Assembly (NCBI GenBank): GCA_050952465.1
Contig: JBMNKZ010000007.1
Location: 248,001-312,000 of the forward strand
Direction: 5' to 3'
Source of the DNA: DUPU01 sp050952465
GTDB taxonomy: Bacteria; Bacillota; Dehalobacteriia; Dehalobacteriales; Dehalobacteriaceae
DNA: 64,000 nucleotides
Shown: one piece after another, positions 41,711 through 49,990 of the stretch
Layout: every line of letters begins with the position of its first letter
Position numbering within the stretch: the stretch's first letter is position 1
Notes under the pieces: model-generated
Databases searched by the model: none
Told to the model about the DNA's origin: nothing
What the model saw: only the letters and a program-made list of their open reading frames with translations
Translations under genes and position numbers: made by a program

Positions 41711-41739
41711 ATTATACCATATAACATTAGCTAAATCAA
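41711..41739 (-). promoter_or_regulatory. promoter of the riboswitch transcript
   Basis: The minus strand reads TTGATT, a 17-base spacer and TATAAT, ending just before the riboswitch. This places transcription initiation around 41705, leftward. Confidence 0.75.
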
Positions 41740-41794
41740 CGAACACAAAAATAATTAGGAAATCTGTCTAAAATTCTTAGGGGAATTCATACGT

Positions 41795-41852
41795 GTTATG
41801 CCCGGCACCGCGAAGGATCTAATATCCTTCGCGGACGCTCAGGATAACGCAT
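41795..41852. repeat. REP-like palindromic element, copy 2
   Basis: CCGCGAAGGAT (41808-41818) and ATCCTTCGCGG (41824-41834) are perfect arms around a 5-base loop, followed by ACGCTCAGGATAACGC. It belongs to the same ATCCTGAGCG...CGAAGGAT family as 398-436. Together with the riboswitch and two stem-loops it fills the 41451-41898 gap. Confidence 0.65.
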
Positions 41853-41898
41853 ATCAAGCCATGTCAAGGGGACTGGGGGATTGACATTCAGTTATTGT

Positions 41899-43221
41899 TT
41901 ATTTTAATGCTTTATGTGCAGTCTCTTTTGTACCCAAAAGTGCAATAAAGCAAACGACCGAAGCTGCCATTAAATAAAACGCCGGTGCATACATATTCCC
42001 CGTTTGCGCTATTAGATACGTGGCCACAAATGGGGCTGTGCCTCCAAAAATCGCGTTCCCAAAATTAAAGGAAAGAGCAAAGCTGGTATATCGTACTTCT
42101 GTTGGAAACGTTTCCGCAAGGAATGTGGCAAGTACTCCATCGTTCCCAGCTAAAATAGCTCCAAGTAAAATTAATGCTAATACAGAGTAAAACCCACCTT
42201 GAGATAACAAAATAAAAGTTGGATAGGTAACAATTACAAAAATAATACATACACTTATTAACAATGGTTTCCTCCCAACACGATCGGCTAATGAGCCAAC
42301 CATCGGCAGGAATATAGTGTAAGTAGTCAAGGTTACCAAAGTAACTAGTGTCCCCTCAACTTTACCAAAGTTTAATTCTTCAGTGAGATAAGTAGGCATA
42401 TAGCTGAGAATGATGTAGAATCCAACAGCATTAAGCAAAACAACACCAAATGCACGAAGAATTTGCTTTTTATATTTCATAACTTCTTTAAATGACCCGG
42501 CTTCAACAGATTGTTGAGACTGTTTAGCCTTTTCTTCCATTTCCCTATAGACCGGTGTATCTTCCAATTTTAATCGCATAAACAAAACTATAGATCCAAA
42601 GGGTAATGCTAAAAGGAAAGGAACTCGCCATCCCCAACTTAGTAAAGCTTCCGGTGATAGATTAAATTCCAAAAGTGCAGCAACTAATGCTCCTGTCATA
42701 AGTCCGAAAGCAGTACTGGCCGGTACCAGACTGACTAGCAATCCTCTTTTGCTCGGCGGTGCATATTCTGCAATAAATGATGAAGCTCCAGCATATTCAC
42801 CTGCCGCGGAAAACCCTTGTACAATACGGCATATAAGTAATAGTACCACTGCCACTGAGCCGATCTGAGCATAGCCCGGTATTAACCCAATGGCAAAGGT
42901 TGCCAGTGACATAATACCGACCTCTAGTATTAATACATTCTTCCGACCCAATTTGTCACCATAGTGGCCCCAAAATAATCCTCCAAACGGTCTTATAATA
43001 AATGAGATCGCGAATACGGCAAATGTTCCTAACAAAGCAGCAGTTTTATCACCAGGTGCAAAAAAAACTGTTGCAATAATTGTTGCTAAGTATCCATAGG
43101 ATGCATAATCAAACCATTCAATAGCATTGCCGATTGCAGCTGCAAAAACTGCTCTTTTGAGTTCAGCAGAATAAATCTGTGGTGAAGATTTTTGTTCTAA
43201 TTGTTGATCTTTAGCACTCAT
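41899..43221 (-). CDS. MFS transporter of the metabolite:H+ symporter (ProP-like) family
   Basis: A 440-residue, 12-helix transporter. The MHS hallmark IGNAIEWFDYASYGYLATII opens it, then FGGLFWGHYGDKLGRKNVLI and the long central loop with RLKLEDTPVYREMEEK; the second half has SLADRVGRKPLL. The subfamily takes up proline, betaine, ectoine, citrate and related small organic ions with H+. An osmolyte or betaine substrate would suit both the nearby Mrp and c-di-AMP elements and the methylamine-type metabolism suggested by grdA, but it is not proven. Confidence 0.88.
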   Translation of the reverse strand: MSAKDQQLEQKSSPQIYSAELKRAVFAAAIGNAIEWFDYASYGYLATIIATVFFAPGDKTAALLGTFAVFAISFIIRPFGGLFWGHYGDKLGRKNVLILEVGIMSLATFAIGLIPGYAQIGSVAVVLLLICRIVQGFSAAGEYAGASSFIAEYAPPSKRGLLVSLVPASTAFGLMTGALVAALLEFNLSPEALLSWGWRVPFLLALPFGSIVLFMRLKLEDTPVYREMEEKAKQSQQSVEAGSFKEVMKYKKQILRAFGVVLLNAVGFYIILSYMPTYLTEELNFGKVEGTLVTLVTLTTYTIFLPMVGSLADRVGRKPLLISVCIIFVIVTYPTFILLSQGGFYSVLALILLGAILAGNDGVLATFLAETFPTEVRYTSFALSFNFGNAIFGGTAPFVATYLIAQTGNMYAPAFYLMAASVVCFIALLGTKETAHKALK

Positions 43222-43271
43222 ACCTGCGCCTCCATTATTATTGCAATGATTAATAGATTAATAATTGCTTT

Positions 43272-43525
43272 TAGCATGCCCCATGTCGATTCTATTTTTA
43301 CCTAAAAAATAAACAAAACATGAGGAATATTTTCCCAAGAGGAGACAGGTACCTTGTCCTCCCGTTTCGCTAATATTTTTTCCTAGATAAATACAGTAAA
43401 TTATTAGCTAATCTAGCTTCTTCTAACAGGTTCCTGCTTTCACAAAGCCGTAAACAATTAATTGTCTTTTGTGCACGAAGAATATAATAACAATTAGCAT
43501 ACCCAATGTCAAATCCATTTTCTCC
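43272..43525. repeat. imperfect direct repeats in a divergent intergenic region
   Basis: A 31-base sequence beginning TAGCATGCCCCATGTCGATT (43272-43302) recurs as TAGCATACCCAATGTCAAAT (43495-43525), 24 of 31 positions identical by eye. Between them lies a GGAGACAGGTACCTTGTCCT palindrome (43341-43362). Nothing else is visible in 43222-43599. Confidence 0.4.
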
Positions 43526-43599
43526 CGTGCACCGCTACATAAAATTTTTGCCTCCGCACAGAATAAATAACAAAGTTAAAACTATTGGAGGCAAATCAC

Positions 43600-45168
43600 G
43601 TGAACATAAACGAAGAGAAAAATTTCACAAAACCACCCCAGTCTTTTTGGATGGCTTCAACTCCCCAAACAGATTATCCTGTTTTAAAAGAGGATATAAA
43701 GGTTGATGTAGCAATCATCGGAGGAGGATTCTCCGGTATTGGGTGTGCCTATATGCTTTTAAAAGAAGGAGTTAAAGCCTGCATTTTAGAAGCCAACCAT
43801 ATTTTGCAAGGCACAACCGGACATACCACGGCTAAAATTACATCTCAGCACGGTTTAATTTACAACAAAATAAAAAGTCAAATCAGTAAGGAATTCGCCC
43901 AACAATATGCTGATGCCAATGAGTCGGCGGTTAAGATAATTGAGCAAATCGCCCAGAAACACAAAATAGACTGTGATTTTACCTCCCAGTCTGCCTATGT
44001 CTATACCCTGCAAGATAAGTATGTCAGACAAATAAGTGATGAAGCTGATACAGCATCCTCACTAGGAATAGCCGCTAGTTTTCTAAATGAAATTCCCCTG
44101 CCTTTTCCAATTAAAGCGGCGGTACGTTTTGACAACCAGGCACAATTTCACCCCAGGAAATTCCTTCTCGCCCTAGCTAAAATAATTTCTGATGACGGTT
44201 GTAAAATTTATGAACAAACCAGGGTTGTTGATATTGAAGAAGATAACCAACATTACTTTTTGACAACTAATAATGGGAAAAAGGTTTCCGCAGATAAGGT
44301 GATCATTGCTTCTCATTACCCCTGCTACAACAAGAATGGACTTTATTTCGCCAGAATTTACTCCGAAAGATCATATGCTCTTGCCATAAAAGCGAAGGAA
44401 AAATATCCGGGAGGCATGTATATTACTGCGGAAGAACCGGGCCGTTCATTTAGAAACCTACCGTATAACGACGGAGAATTAATCATTATCGGCGGAGAAC
44501 ACCATAAAACCGGACAAGGCCAGGATACAATAAAGCATTATGAATCCCTGGTAGACTTTGCAAACCAAAACTATACTGTGGAAGATATTCCCTACCGTTG
44601 GTCTACCGAAGATTGTATGACTTTAGACAATATCCCTTATATTGGACATTTTACCTCGGATACCCCGAACCTTTATATTGCTACCGGGTACAAAAAATGG
44701 GGAATGACCACCAGTATGGTTTCAGCTGTGTTATTAAAAGATTTAATAGTTCATGGAGAAAGCCCGTGGCAGGATGTCTTTAATCCATCCCGAAAAACAA
44801 TAGTCGCGTCAGCGAAAAACTTTATTGTGGAAAACCTTAATGTAGCCGAACAGCTAATTGACGGAAAAGTCTCCTCCCCACCAAAGGATATAAAGATTGC
44901 GCCAGGCGAAGGAAAAATTATCGAAGCAAACGGCCAGAGAGCAGGAGCATATCGGGACGAAAAAGGCAAATTACACGTTGTAGACACTACTTGTACCCAT
45001 ATGGGTTGTGAATTGAATTGGAACTCCGCTGAGAAAACCTGGGATTGCCCCTGTCACGGTTCAAGATTTTCCTATAAAGGTAATGTGATTAAAGGCCCGG
45101 CCCTTCGACCTTTAGATATGCATGATGATGTCAATACCATAGCAAAGTTGATTAAGGATGATTTTTAG
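43600..45168 (+). CDS. FAD-dependent oxidoreductase with C-terminal Rieske [2Fe-2S] domain
   Basis: A 522-residue protein from the GTG at 43600, because GGAGG lies 8 bases upstream; the frame is open to 43585 through the ribosome site itself. Residues of about 35-400 are a DAO-type flavoprotein (VAIIGGGFSGIGCAYMLLKE, TTGHTTAKITSQHG, IPYIGHFT, YIATGYKKWGMTTSMVSA). The last 85 residues hold the Rieske ligands C-T-H-M-G-C and C-P-C-H-G-S-R-F. Gram-positive relatives are annotated as putative oxidoreductases of unknown substrate; the Rieske centre implies one-electron transfer. Monocistronic, ending in a terminator. Confidence 0.9.
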   Translation: MNINEEKNFTKPPQSFWMASTPQTDYPVLKEDIKVDVAIIGGGFSGIGCAYMLLKEGVKACILEANHILQGTTGHTTAKITSQHGLIYNKIKSQISKEFAQQYADANESAVKIIEQIAQKHKIDCDFTSQSAYVYTLQDKYVRQISDEADTASSLGIAASFLNEIPLPFPIKAAVRFDNQAQFHPRKFLLALAKIISDDGCKIYEQTRVVDIEEDNQHYFLTTNNGKKVSADKVIIASHYPCYNKNGLYFARIYSERSYALAIKAKEKYPGGMYITAEEPGRSFRNLPYNDGELIIIGGEHHKTGQGQDTIKHYESLVDFANQNYTVEDIPYRWSTEDCMTLDNIPYIGHFTSDTPNLYIATGYKKWGMTTSMVSAVLLKDLIVHGESPWQDVFNPSRKTIVASAKNFIVENLNVAEQLIDGKVSSPPKDIKIAPGEGKIIEANGQRAGAYRDEKGKLHVVDTTCTHMGCELNWNSAEKTWDCPCHGSRFSYKGNVIKGPALRPLDMHDDVNTIAKLIKDDF

Positions 45169-45212
45169 CTTCTGGGGCTCACCCCTGAATTGTTGACCAA
45201 TGCCGACAAACC

Positions 45213-45252
45213 AAAATAGAGGGAGCAACTTTAAAGTTACCCCCTCTATTTT
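45213..45252. terminator. bidirectional terminator
   Basis: AAATAGAGGG...CCCTCTATTT with an AACTTTAAAGTT core; T-runs on both sides, between convergent genes ending at 45168 and 45293. Confidence 0.85.
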
Positions 45253-45292
45253 TCTGCTAAATAAATTAGACAGACACCCCCCGGCACGCATA

Positions 45293-46948
45293 TCAACCAT
45301 ACACTCCCGGATAGTAGGTAAGCCAGCCACCGCTTAGATTCTTCACTCTGGTAAATCCCTGCTGGGTTAAAATACGATAGGCTAAATATCCCCGGAGACC
45401 AATTTCACAGTAGATTACGATATCTTTATCTTTGGGGAGTTCATCCAAACGGCTCCGCAGTTCATCAATGGGGATATGCAGGGATCCGGGAATAAATTTT
45501 CCTTTGCGTTCTTTAGCAGTCCTCACGTCAACCATCACTAGATCCGGTGATGATTTAATTTCCTCCAGTTCATGCCAATGAATTATTTGCACATTACCAT
45601 TTATAATATTTCCGGCAACATAACCTGCTATGTTCACCGGGTCTTTGGCTGATGAAAATGGTGGTGCATAGGCCAGTTCCAGTTCTTGGAGATCAAAGAC
45701 GGTGTCATGGCGGCGAATTGCTCCGGCAATAACATCGATGCGTTTATCCACACCCTGCACACCAATAATTTGCGCTCCAAAAATGCGTCCGGTATTCTTA
45801 TCAAAGATAAGTTTGATGGATAGCCTCTTTGCTCCCGGATAATAGCCGGCATTAGATCCGGAATGGGTATAGGAGACTTCGTAGGGTATGCCAAGTTTAC
45901 GCAAAGTTTTTTCATTCGCCCCGGTGGAAGCGGCAGCCATATCAAAAACTTTAACAATAGACGTACCCAGCGTTCCTCCATATTGGTTGTTCCGTCCGGC
46001 GATAATATCCGCCACAATCCGACCCTGTCGATTAGCCGGACCTGCCAGTGGAATGAGAGCCGGCTGTCCGGTGACATAGTTTTTAACCTCAATGGCGTCA
46101 CCAATGGCATATATGTTTTCGTTGGATGTCTGGAGCCTTTCATTTACCTTGATGCCGCCTAAGCTGCCAATGGCCAAACCGGCTTCCTGGGCTAATTTAG
46201 TTTCCGGCTTAACCCCAATGGCTAAAATCACGAGATCTGCCTCGATCTCCTCCCCGCTATTAAGGACGACAACGGTAGTATCTTCCTTTTTAACAAAGGA
46301 CTTTACTCCATCTTCCAGGATGAGGTCAACTCCCTTTTTGGCAATATGCTCATGAAGAATGGAAGCCATTTCAAAATCTAAAGGAGCCATGACCTGATTG
46401 CTCATTTCTACAATGATTGTTTCCACTCCCCTGGCATGAAGATTCTCCGCCATTTCCAAACCGATAAACCCACCGCCTATCACCACGGCACTTGGCGGTT
46501 GATGCTCATCAATGTATTTTTTTATCCGATCAATATCTGCTACATTGCGTACGGAAAAAGATTCAATGCTATCTAGCCCAGGGATGGGAGGACGTACTGG
46601 AGCGGCTCCGGGTGAGAGAATCAAGACATCATAGGTTTCTATGTAGGTTTTTCCATTTAACTCTTGGACTTCTACTGTTTTTTCCCGGGGAAAAATACGG
46701 GTAACCTCACTATTGGTGCGGACATCAACTTGAAAGCGTTTTATCATCCCTTCCGGAGTTTGCACCAGCAAATCATCCCGTTTAGCTATAACTCCTCCGA
46801 CATAATAGGGTAAACCGCAGTTAGCATAAGAAATATGTTCTCCCCGCTCAAATATAATGATCTCAGCCTGTTCATCCAAACGCCGTAAGCGTGCCGCCGC
46901 ACTGGCACCCCCGGCAACTCCTCCGACGATCACTATCTTTTTACCCAT
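45293..46948 (-). CDS. CoA-disulfide reductase/NADH oxidase-like flavoprotein with C-terminal rhodanese domain
   Basis: A 551-residue protein started at MGKKIVIVGGVAGGASAAAR (GGAGG with 8-base spacing; the frame is open to 47005). The single redox cysteine, C44 in SYANCGLPYYVGG, marks the CoADR/peroxidase class. FAD and NAD motifs (VVIGGGFIGLEMAENLHARG) follow, then the dimerisation domain, and from about residue 455 a rhodanese with active cysteine in IVIYCEIGLRGYLAYRI. CoADR-rhodanese fusions reduce CoA disulfide, persulfide or polysulfide with NADH, so it may handle sulfane sulfur or oxygen stress. Confidence 0.92.
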   Translation of the reverse strand: MGKKIVIVGGVAGGASAAARLRRLDEQAEIIIFERGEHISYANCGLPYYVGGVIAKRDDLLVQTPEGMIKRFQVDVRTNSEVTRIFPREKTVEVQELNGKTYIETYDVLILSPGAAPVRPPIPGLDSIESFSVRNVADIDRIKKYIDEHQPPSAVVIGGGFIGLEMAENLHARGVETIIVEMSNQVMAPLDFEMASILHEHIAKKGVDLILEDGVKSFVKKEDTTVVVLNSGEEIEADLVILAIGVKPETKLAQEAGLAIGSLGGIKVNERLQTSNENIYAIGDAIEVKNYVTGQPALIPLAGPANRQGRIVADIIAGRNNQYGGTLGTSIVKVFDMAAASTGANEKTLRKLGIPYEVSYTHSGSNAGYYPGAKRLSIKLIFDKNTGRIFGAQIIGVQGVDKRIDVIAGAIRRHDTVFDLQELELAYAPPFSSAKDPVNIAGYVAGNIINGNVQIIHWHELEEIKSSPDLVMVDVRTAKERKGKFIPGSLHIPIDELRSRLDELPKDKDIVIYCEIGLRGYLAYRILTQQGFTRVKNLSGGWLTYYPGVYG

Positions 46949-47237
46949 ATCAAATACCTCCATAAGAAATCTCCCACAATTGAAAAAAGTCATCGCAGAC
47001 ACCATATTATCAGAATATCCTTGTAGTTTAAGCTAAACCTTTTACAAGGAGAGATTGAGTTGCATGCAATGACCTATGTTCATGATATGTAAAATCCGAA
47101 AAATTAATAACTACATAAATTACAGCAATTCCGATAAAAACCGGAGTTTACATAATCTGTTATTACAAATTATAGCATGTCATACTTGTTACGTAAAGCT
47201 TGCCAGGTTTGTAGTTTGGTAAGGCGTTATATCTCCC

Positions 47238-47606
47238 TTAAGGAAGTAATCCCCCTTCAACCTCTGCAATTTCTTCGATGCGCCAACATCTCACTTTTCT
47301 GCCATTCTCAAGCTCTTTAAGCTTAGGATCACTTTCCAAGCATAAACCACTTGCATATTTGCACCGCGATGCAAACCGACATCCAGGGGGAACATTTTCT
47401 AAGGGCGGTACTGACCCACTTATCGTATGTAACCTCTCTAACCGATTACCATTAAGTTGGGGAATAGATTTCATTAAGCCATGGGTATAAGGGTGATACG
47501 GATTTTTAATGAAACATCATCAACAGCTGTAATACGGCCATGTTCGGTACGAAAATGAGTCTTTAATCCCAACTACCTCTAACAAATTAATTGTATTTTC
47601 AGACAT
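47238..47606 (-). pseudogene. oppD/dppD-type ABC transporter ATPase remnant
   Basis: The N-terminus reads MSENTINLLEVVGIK from an ATG at 47606 after GAGGTG. A one-base shift then gives THFRTEHGRITAVDDVSLKI, the usual opening of an oligopeptide transporter ATPase. The whole nucleotide-binding core (Walker A, signature, Walker B) is missing. The frame resumes with HPYTHGLMKSIPQLNGNRL and the C-terminal signature GSVPPLENVPPGCRFASRCK. So the gene suffered an internal deletion of roughly 250 codons plus a frameshift. No permease or binding-protein gene remains nearby. Confidence 0.8.
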
Positions 47607-47710
47607 ATATTCTTCACCTCTCATTTGTCTTTACAATTATTTAACGTTAGTTGTGTGTGGATCAAGTAAATTACGTAGGCTAGGCCGTCTCCTAAAAATT
47701 CAAATTTTTT

Positions 47711-47971
47711 CTAGTATAAATCTCTTAAAATTAAATTTGTGACTCCCGGATTCAGGCCGAGTTCTACTCTCTTTACTTTGGGGTGTTTCTTGTATACCTT
47801 ACGCACCATATCCCGAAGTTCTGTTCCCCCACGGTAGCCGTGCACGACACGAATGATATAAATATCCGACTTAGCCTGCTTTAGTTTGCTGTTGATAAAA
47901 ACTTGGGCTTGGTATTTGGTCATTCCGTGAATATCAAGCTCAATTATGCCACTTCCTTGGTTTTTAAACAT
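47711..47971 (-). CDS. Smr domain-containing protein
   Basis: An 86-residue protein that is essentially one small-MutS-related domain: ELDIHGMTKYQAQVFINSKL carries the L-D-x-H motif and IIRVVHGYRGGTELRDMVRK the H-G-x-G motif, both features of Smr nucleases. The first codons overlap the end of the MFS gene by 8 bases. Free-standing Smr proteins have been linked to RNA cleavage at stalled ribosomes; whether that holds for this one is unknown. Confidence 0.85.
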   Translation of the reverse strand: MFKNQGSGIIELDIHGMTKYQAQVFINSKLKQAKSDIYIIRVVHGYRGGTELRDMVRKVYKKHPKVKRVELGLNPGVTNLILRDLY

Positions 47972-49178
47972 GATGGCCTTGCCTCCCCCCGGAGGGACAA
48001 GGTACCTGTCCCCTTGCCCCTCTGGATAGGATCAAAGCACCGAAGAGGAAACACATGATCATACTGATCACGCCGCCCCAGCCAAAGTTTTTCCAAAATA
48101 CACCGCCCAGTGTCCCCACACTACTGGATCCGGCGTAATAGAAACAAAGGTAGAGGGATGATGCTTGGGCAATGTCATGAGTGGCCTGACGTCCTACCCA
48201 GCTACTGGCTATTGAGTGGCTGCCAAAAAAGCCAAAGGTAAAAAGGGCGATCCCCATAATTTTAATGATTAAAGTGGTGGTTAAAGTAATTAAAGCCCCG
48301 GATGCCATGATCAAAAGACCCATCAAAAGAATTTTCCGCCGGCCGTATTTGTCCGCCATGCGGCCCATCCAAATAGAACTGAATGTTCCCACGAGATAAA
48401 TCAAAAAAATAGAGCCGATAATTGTTTGGCTCAAAGAATAGGGTGGCGCAAGCAATTGATAGGTGATGTAGTTATATAGTGTCACAAAACTCCCCATCAG
48501 ACAAAAAGCTATACCGTATAAACAAAGTAATCCCGGATCTTTTAGATGATTAACCAGGGTTTTAAAGAGCTGTCCGATGTCTAAAGATCGGGGGTGAAAG
48601 TTTTTTGACGGGGGCAGCAGGAACCAAAATAACAAACCTGCAAGAACACCCAACAAACTAATGGCACCTATGGCCACTCGCCAGCCAAAATAATCACTGA
48701 TCGCTCCGACAACGACCCGGCCGCTCATCCCGCCCACTGTGTTCCCTCCGATATAAAGTCCCATGGCGGCCCCAAGACTTTTAGGTTCAATTTCTTCACT
48801 AAGATAGGCCATGGCTACTGCCGGTAAGCCTGCCAGGACAATTCCCTGAAGGATGCGAGAAATCAGGATTAACTGATAATTTGGCGCAAAAGCAGTGAGA
48901 AATGTCAAAACAGATGCTGAACAAAGAGAAAAAACCATGAGAGGTTTACGCCCTTTTACTTCCGACAAGGAGCCAACCAATAACATGCTCACAGCCAGGG
49001 CAGCTGTCGTCAGGGAAAGAGACAGGCTGGCTACGGCAGGAGAAATATGAAATTCCTGAGAAAACGCCGGCATCAGGGTTTGGGTACAATACATAATAGC
49101 AAAGGTGTTTAAACCACCAAAAAACAAAGCCAGGGTTGTTTTACGAAAAGTCAAAGTTCCTTTTTGAATATAACTCAT
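47964..49178 (-). CDS. MFS transporter, YnfM/AraJ-like, with repeat-derived C-terminus
   Basis: A 404-residue, 12-helix major facilitator. SLSEVKGRKPLMVFSLCSAS and GRMADKYGRRKILLMGLLIM are the two motif-A loops; IGGNTVGGMSGRVVVGAISD resembles the YnfM/bicyclomycin-type efflux subgroup. Substrate unknown. The last 16 or so residues (RGQVPCPSGGRQGHHV) are encoded by a copy of the intergenic GGGACAGGTACCTTGTCCC repeat at 47994-48013, so the natural C-terminus was probably replaced by a repeat insertion that also created the overlap with the Smr gene. Confidence 0.87.
   Translation of the reverse strand: MSYIQKGTLTFRKTTLALFFGGLNTFAIMYCTQTLMPAFSQEFHISPAVASLSLSLTTAALAVSMLLVGSLSEVKGRKPLMVFSLCSASVLTFLTAFAPNYQLILISRILQGIVLAGLPAVAMAYLSEEIEPKSLGAAMGLYIGGNTVGGMSGRVVVGAISDYFGWRVAIGAISLLGVLAGLLFWFLLPPSKNFHPRSLDIGQLFKTLVNHLKDPGLLCLYGIAFCLMGSFVTLYNYITYQLLAPPYSLSQTIIGSIFLIYLVGTFSSIWMGRMADKYGRRKILLMGLLIMASGALITLTTTLIIKIMGIALFTFGFFGSHSIASSWVGRQATHDIAQASSLYLCFYYAGSSSVGTLGGVFWKNFGWGGVISMIMCFLFGALILSRGARGQVPCPSGGRQGHHV
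47994..48013. repeat. GGGACAGGTACC-type palindromic repeat inside the MFS 3' end
   Basis: The minus strand reads GGGGACAGGTACCTTGTCCC. Related sequences occur at 43341-43362 and, as the stem of a terminator, at 60891-60910. Confidence 0.55.
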
Positions 49179-49203
49179 ATTGTGTCACCTCATTAACACC
49201 ACC

Positions 49204-49327
49204 GGGACGCGGGGGCAGGGCACATATTGGCACTTTTATCGTCCCAGTGATATTCTACCATAAGAATAGCGGAGGGACAATGCAGTGTAACCACCATCTA
49301 CCATGAGAACTGCCCCCGTCTGTCCCC
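49204..49327. repeat. possible small inverted-repeat element
   Basis: GGGACGCGGGGGCA (49204-49217) is mirrored by TGCCCCCGTCTGTCCCC (49311-49327), 14 matching bases with a 2-base gap, about 93 bases apart. The G/C-rich arms stand out from an AT-rich gap (49179-49435) and share the GGGAC/GTCCC core of the repeats at 47994 and 43341. Confidence 0.4.
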
Positions 49328-49435
49328 TTGATTCTTTTGGTTTTTAGAAAAAATCCTCCCGGAGAAGGAATCAGGAAAAATGTGGAGTATTAAGTATTAT
49401 AATAGCCTATTACTGCTTAATTTGGAGGGGTTTGT

Positions 49436-49963
49436 TTGTTTAAAAAGAAGAAGGGAAATGAAGAATTTTTTTGGGAGGAGTTAGGCGATATAGTGTCAGG
49501 CAGACCAAATCTTGGGCAAATGGTTCCGGTTTCAACTTATAGGTTGCTGCAATACTCAGTGCGTCATGTGCTAACTAAAGAATTTGACAGAGAGTTTGCC
49601 GATAATATTCTTTTTAAAGCGGGAAAGATTGTCGGGAAAAAGTTTTGCCGAGATTTTTTGGATACAAAATTATCATTCCCTGATTTTTTTTCGCAGCTGA
49701 AAACAGTCTTAATGGAGCAGAAGATTGGCATTTTACGAATAGAAAAGGCAGATCTTGATAACATGGAGTTTTTGCTTACGGTGGCTGAAGACTTAGATTG
49801 CTCCGGACTGCCATTTATTGATACCACAGTATGCAATTTTGATGAGGGCTTTATTGCCGGAATTATGAAAATGTATGTGGGAAAAGAATTCTCTGTAAAG
49901 GAAATTGATTGCTGGGGATCCGGCGATAGAGTCTGCCGATTCCTAGTTAATCATCCGAAATAA
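49436..49963 (+). CDS. V4R (4-vinyl reductase) domain protein
   Basis: A 175-residue protein from a TTG start after GGAGGGG. The V4R fold is recognised in the second half: FIDTTVCNFDEGFIAGIMKM, then YVGKEFSVKEIDCWGSGDRVCRFLV split around the conserved C-W-x-x-G-x-x-x-C-x-F motif. V4R domains bind small hydrophobic ligands or metals and act as sensors. It is followed 27-36 bases later by a PAS-GGDEF-EAL protein on the same strand, so it probably provides an input to c-di-GMP signalling. Confidence 0.85.
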   Translation: MFKKKKGNEEFFWEELGDIVSGRPNLGQMVPVSTYRLLQYSVRHVLTKEFDREFADNILFKAGKIVGKKFCRDFLDTKLSFPDFFSQLKTVLMEQKIGILRIEKADLDNMEFLLTVAEDLDCSGLPFIDTTVCNFDEGFIAGIMKMYVGKEFSVKEIDCWGSGDRVCRFLVNHPK

Positions 49964-49990
49964 ATATCATTAATTTTGGTAAAGGAATAG

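Noticed and set aside
41542..41727. 61-codon minus-strand ORF between the USP gene and the MFS gene
   Set aside because: The sequence is the c-di-AMP riboswitch; the conserved RNA motifs explain it fully.
47040..47100. Short plus-strand ORF after AAGGAGAG (LHAMTYVHDM)
   Set aside because: Only ten codons before the stop; too short to support, although it may be a decayed start of a lost gene next to the oppD ghost.
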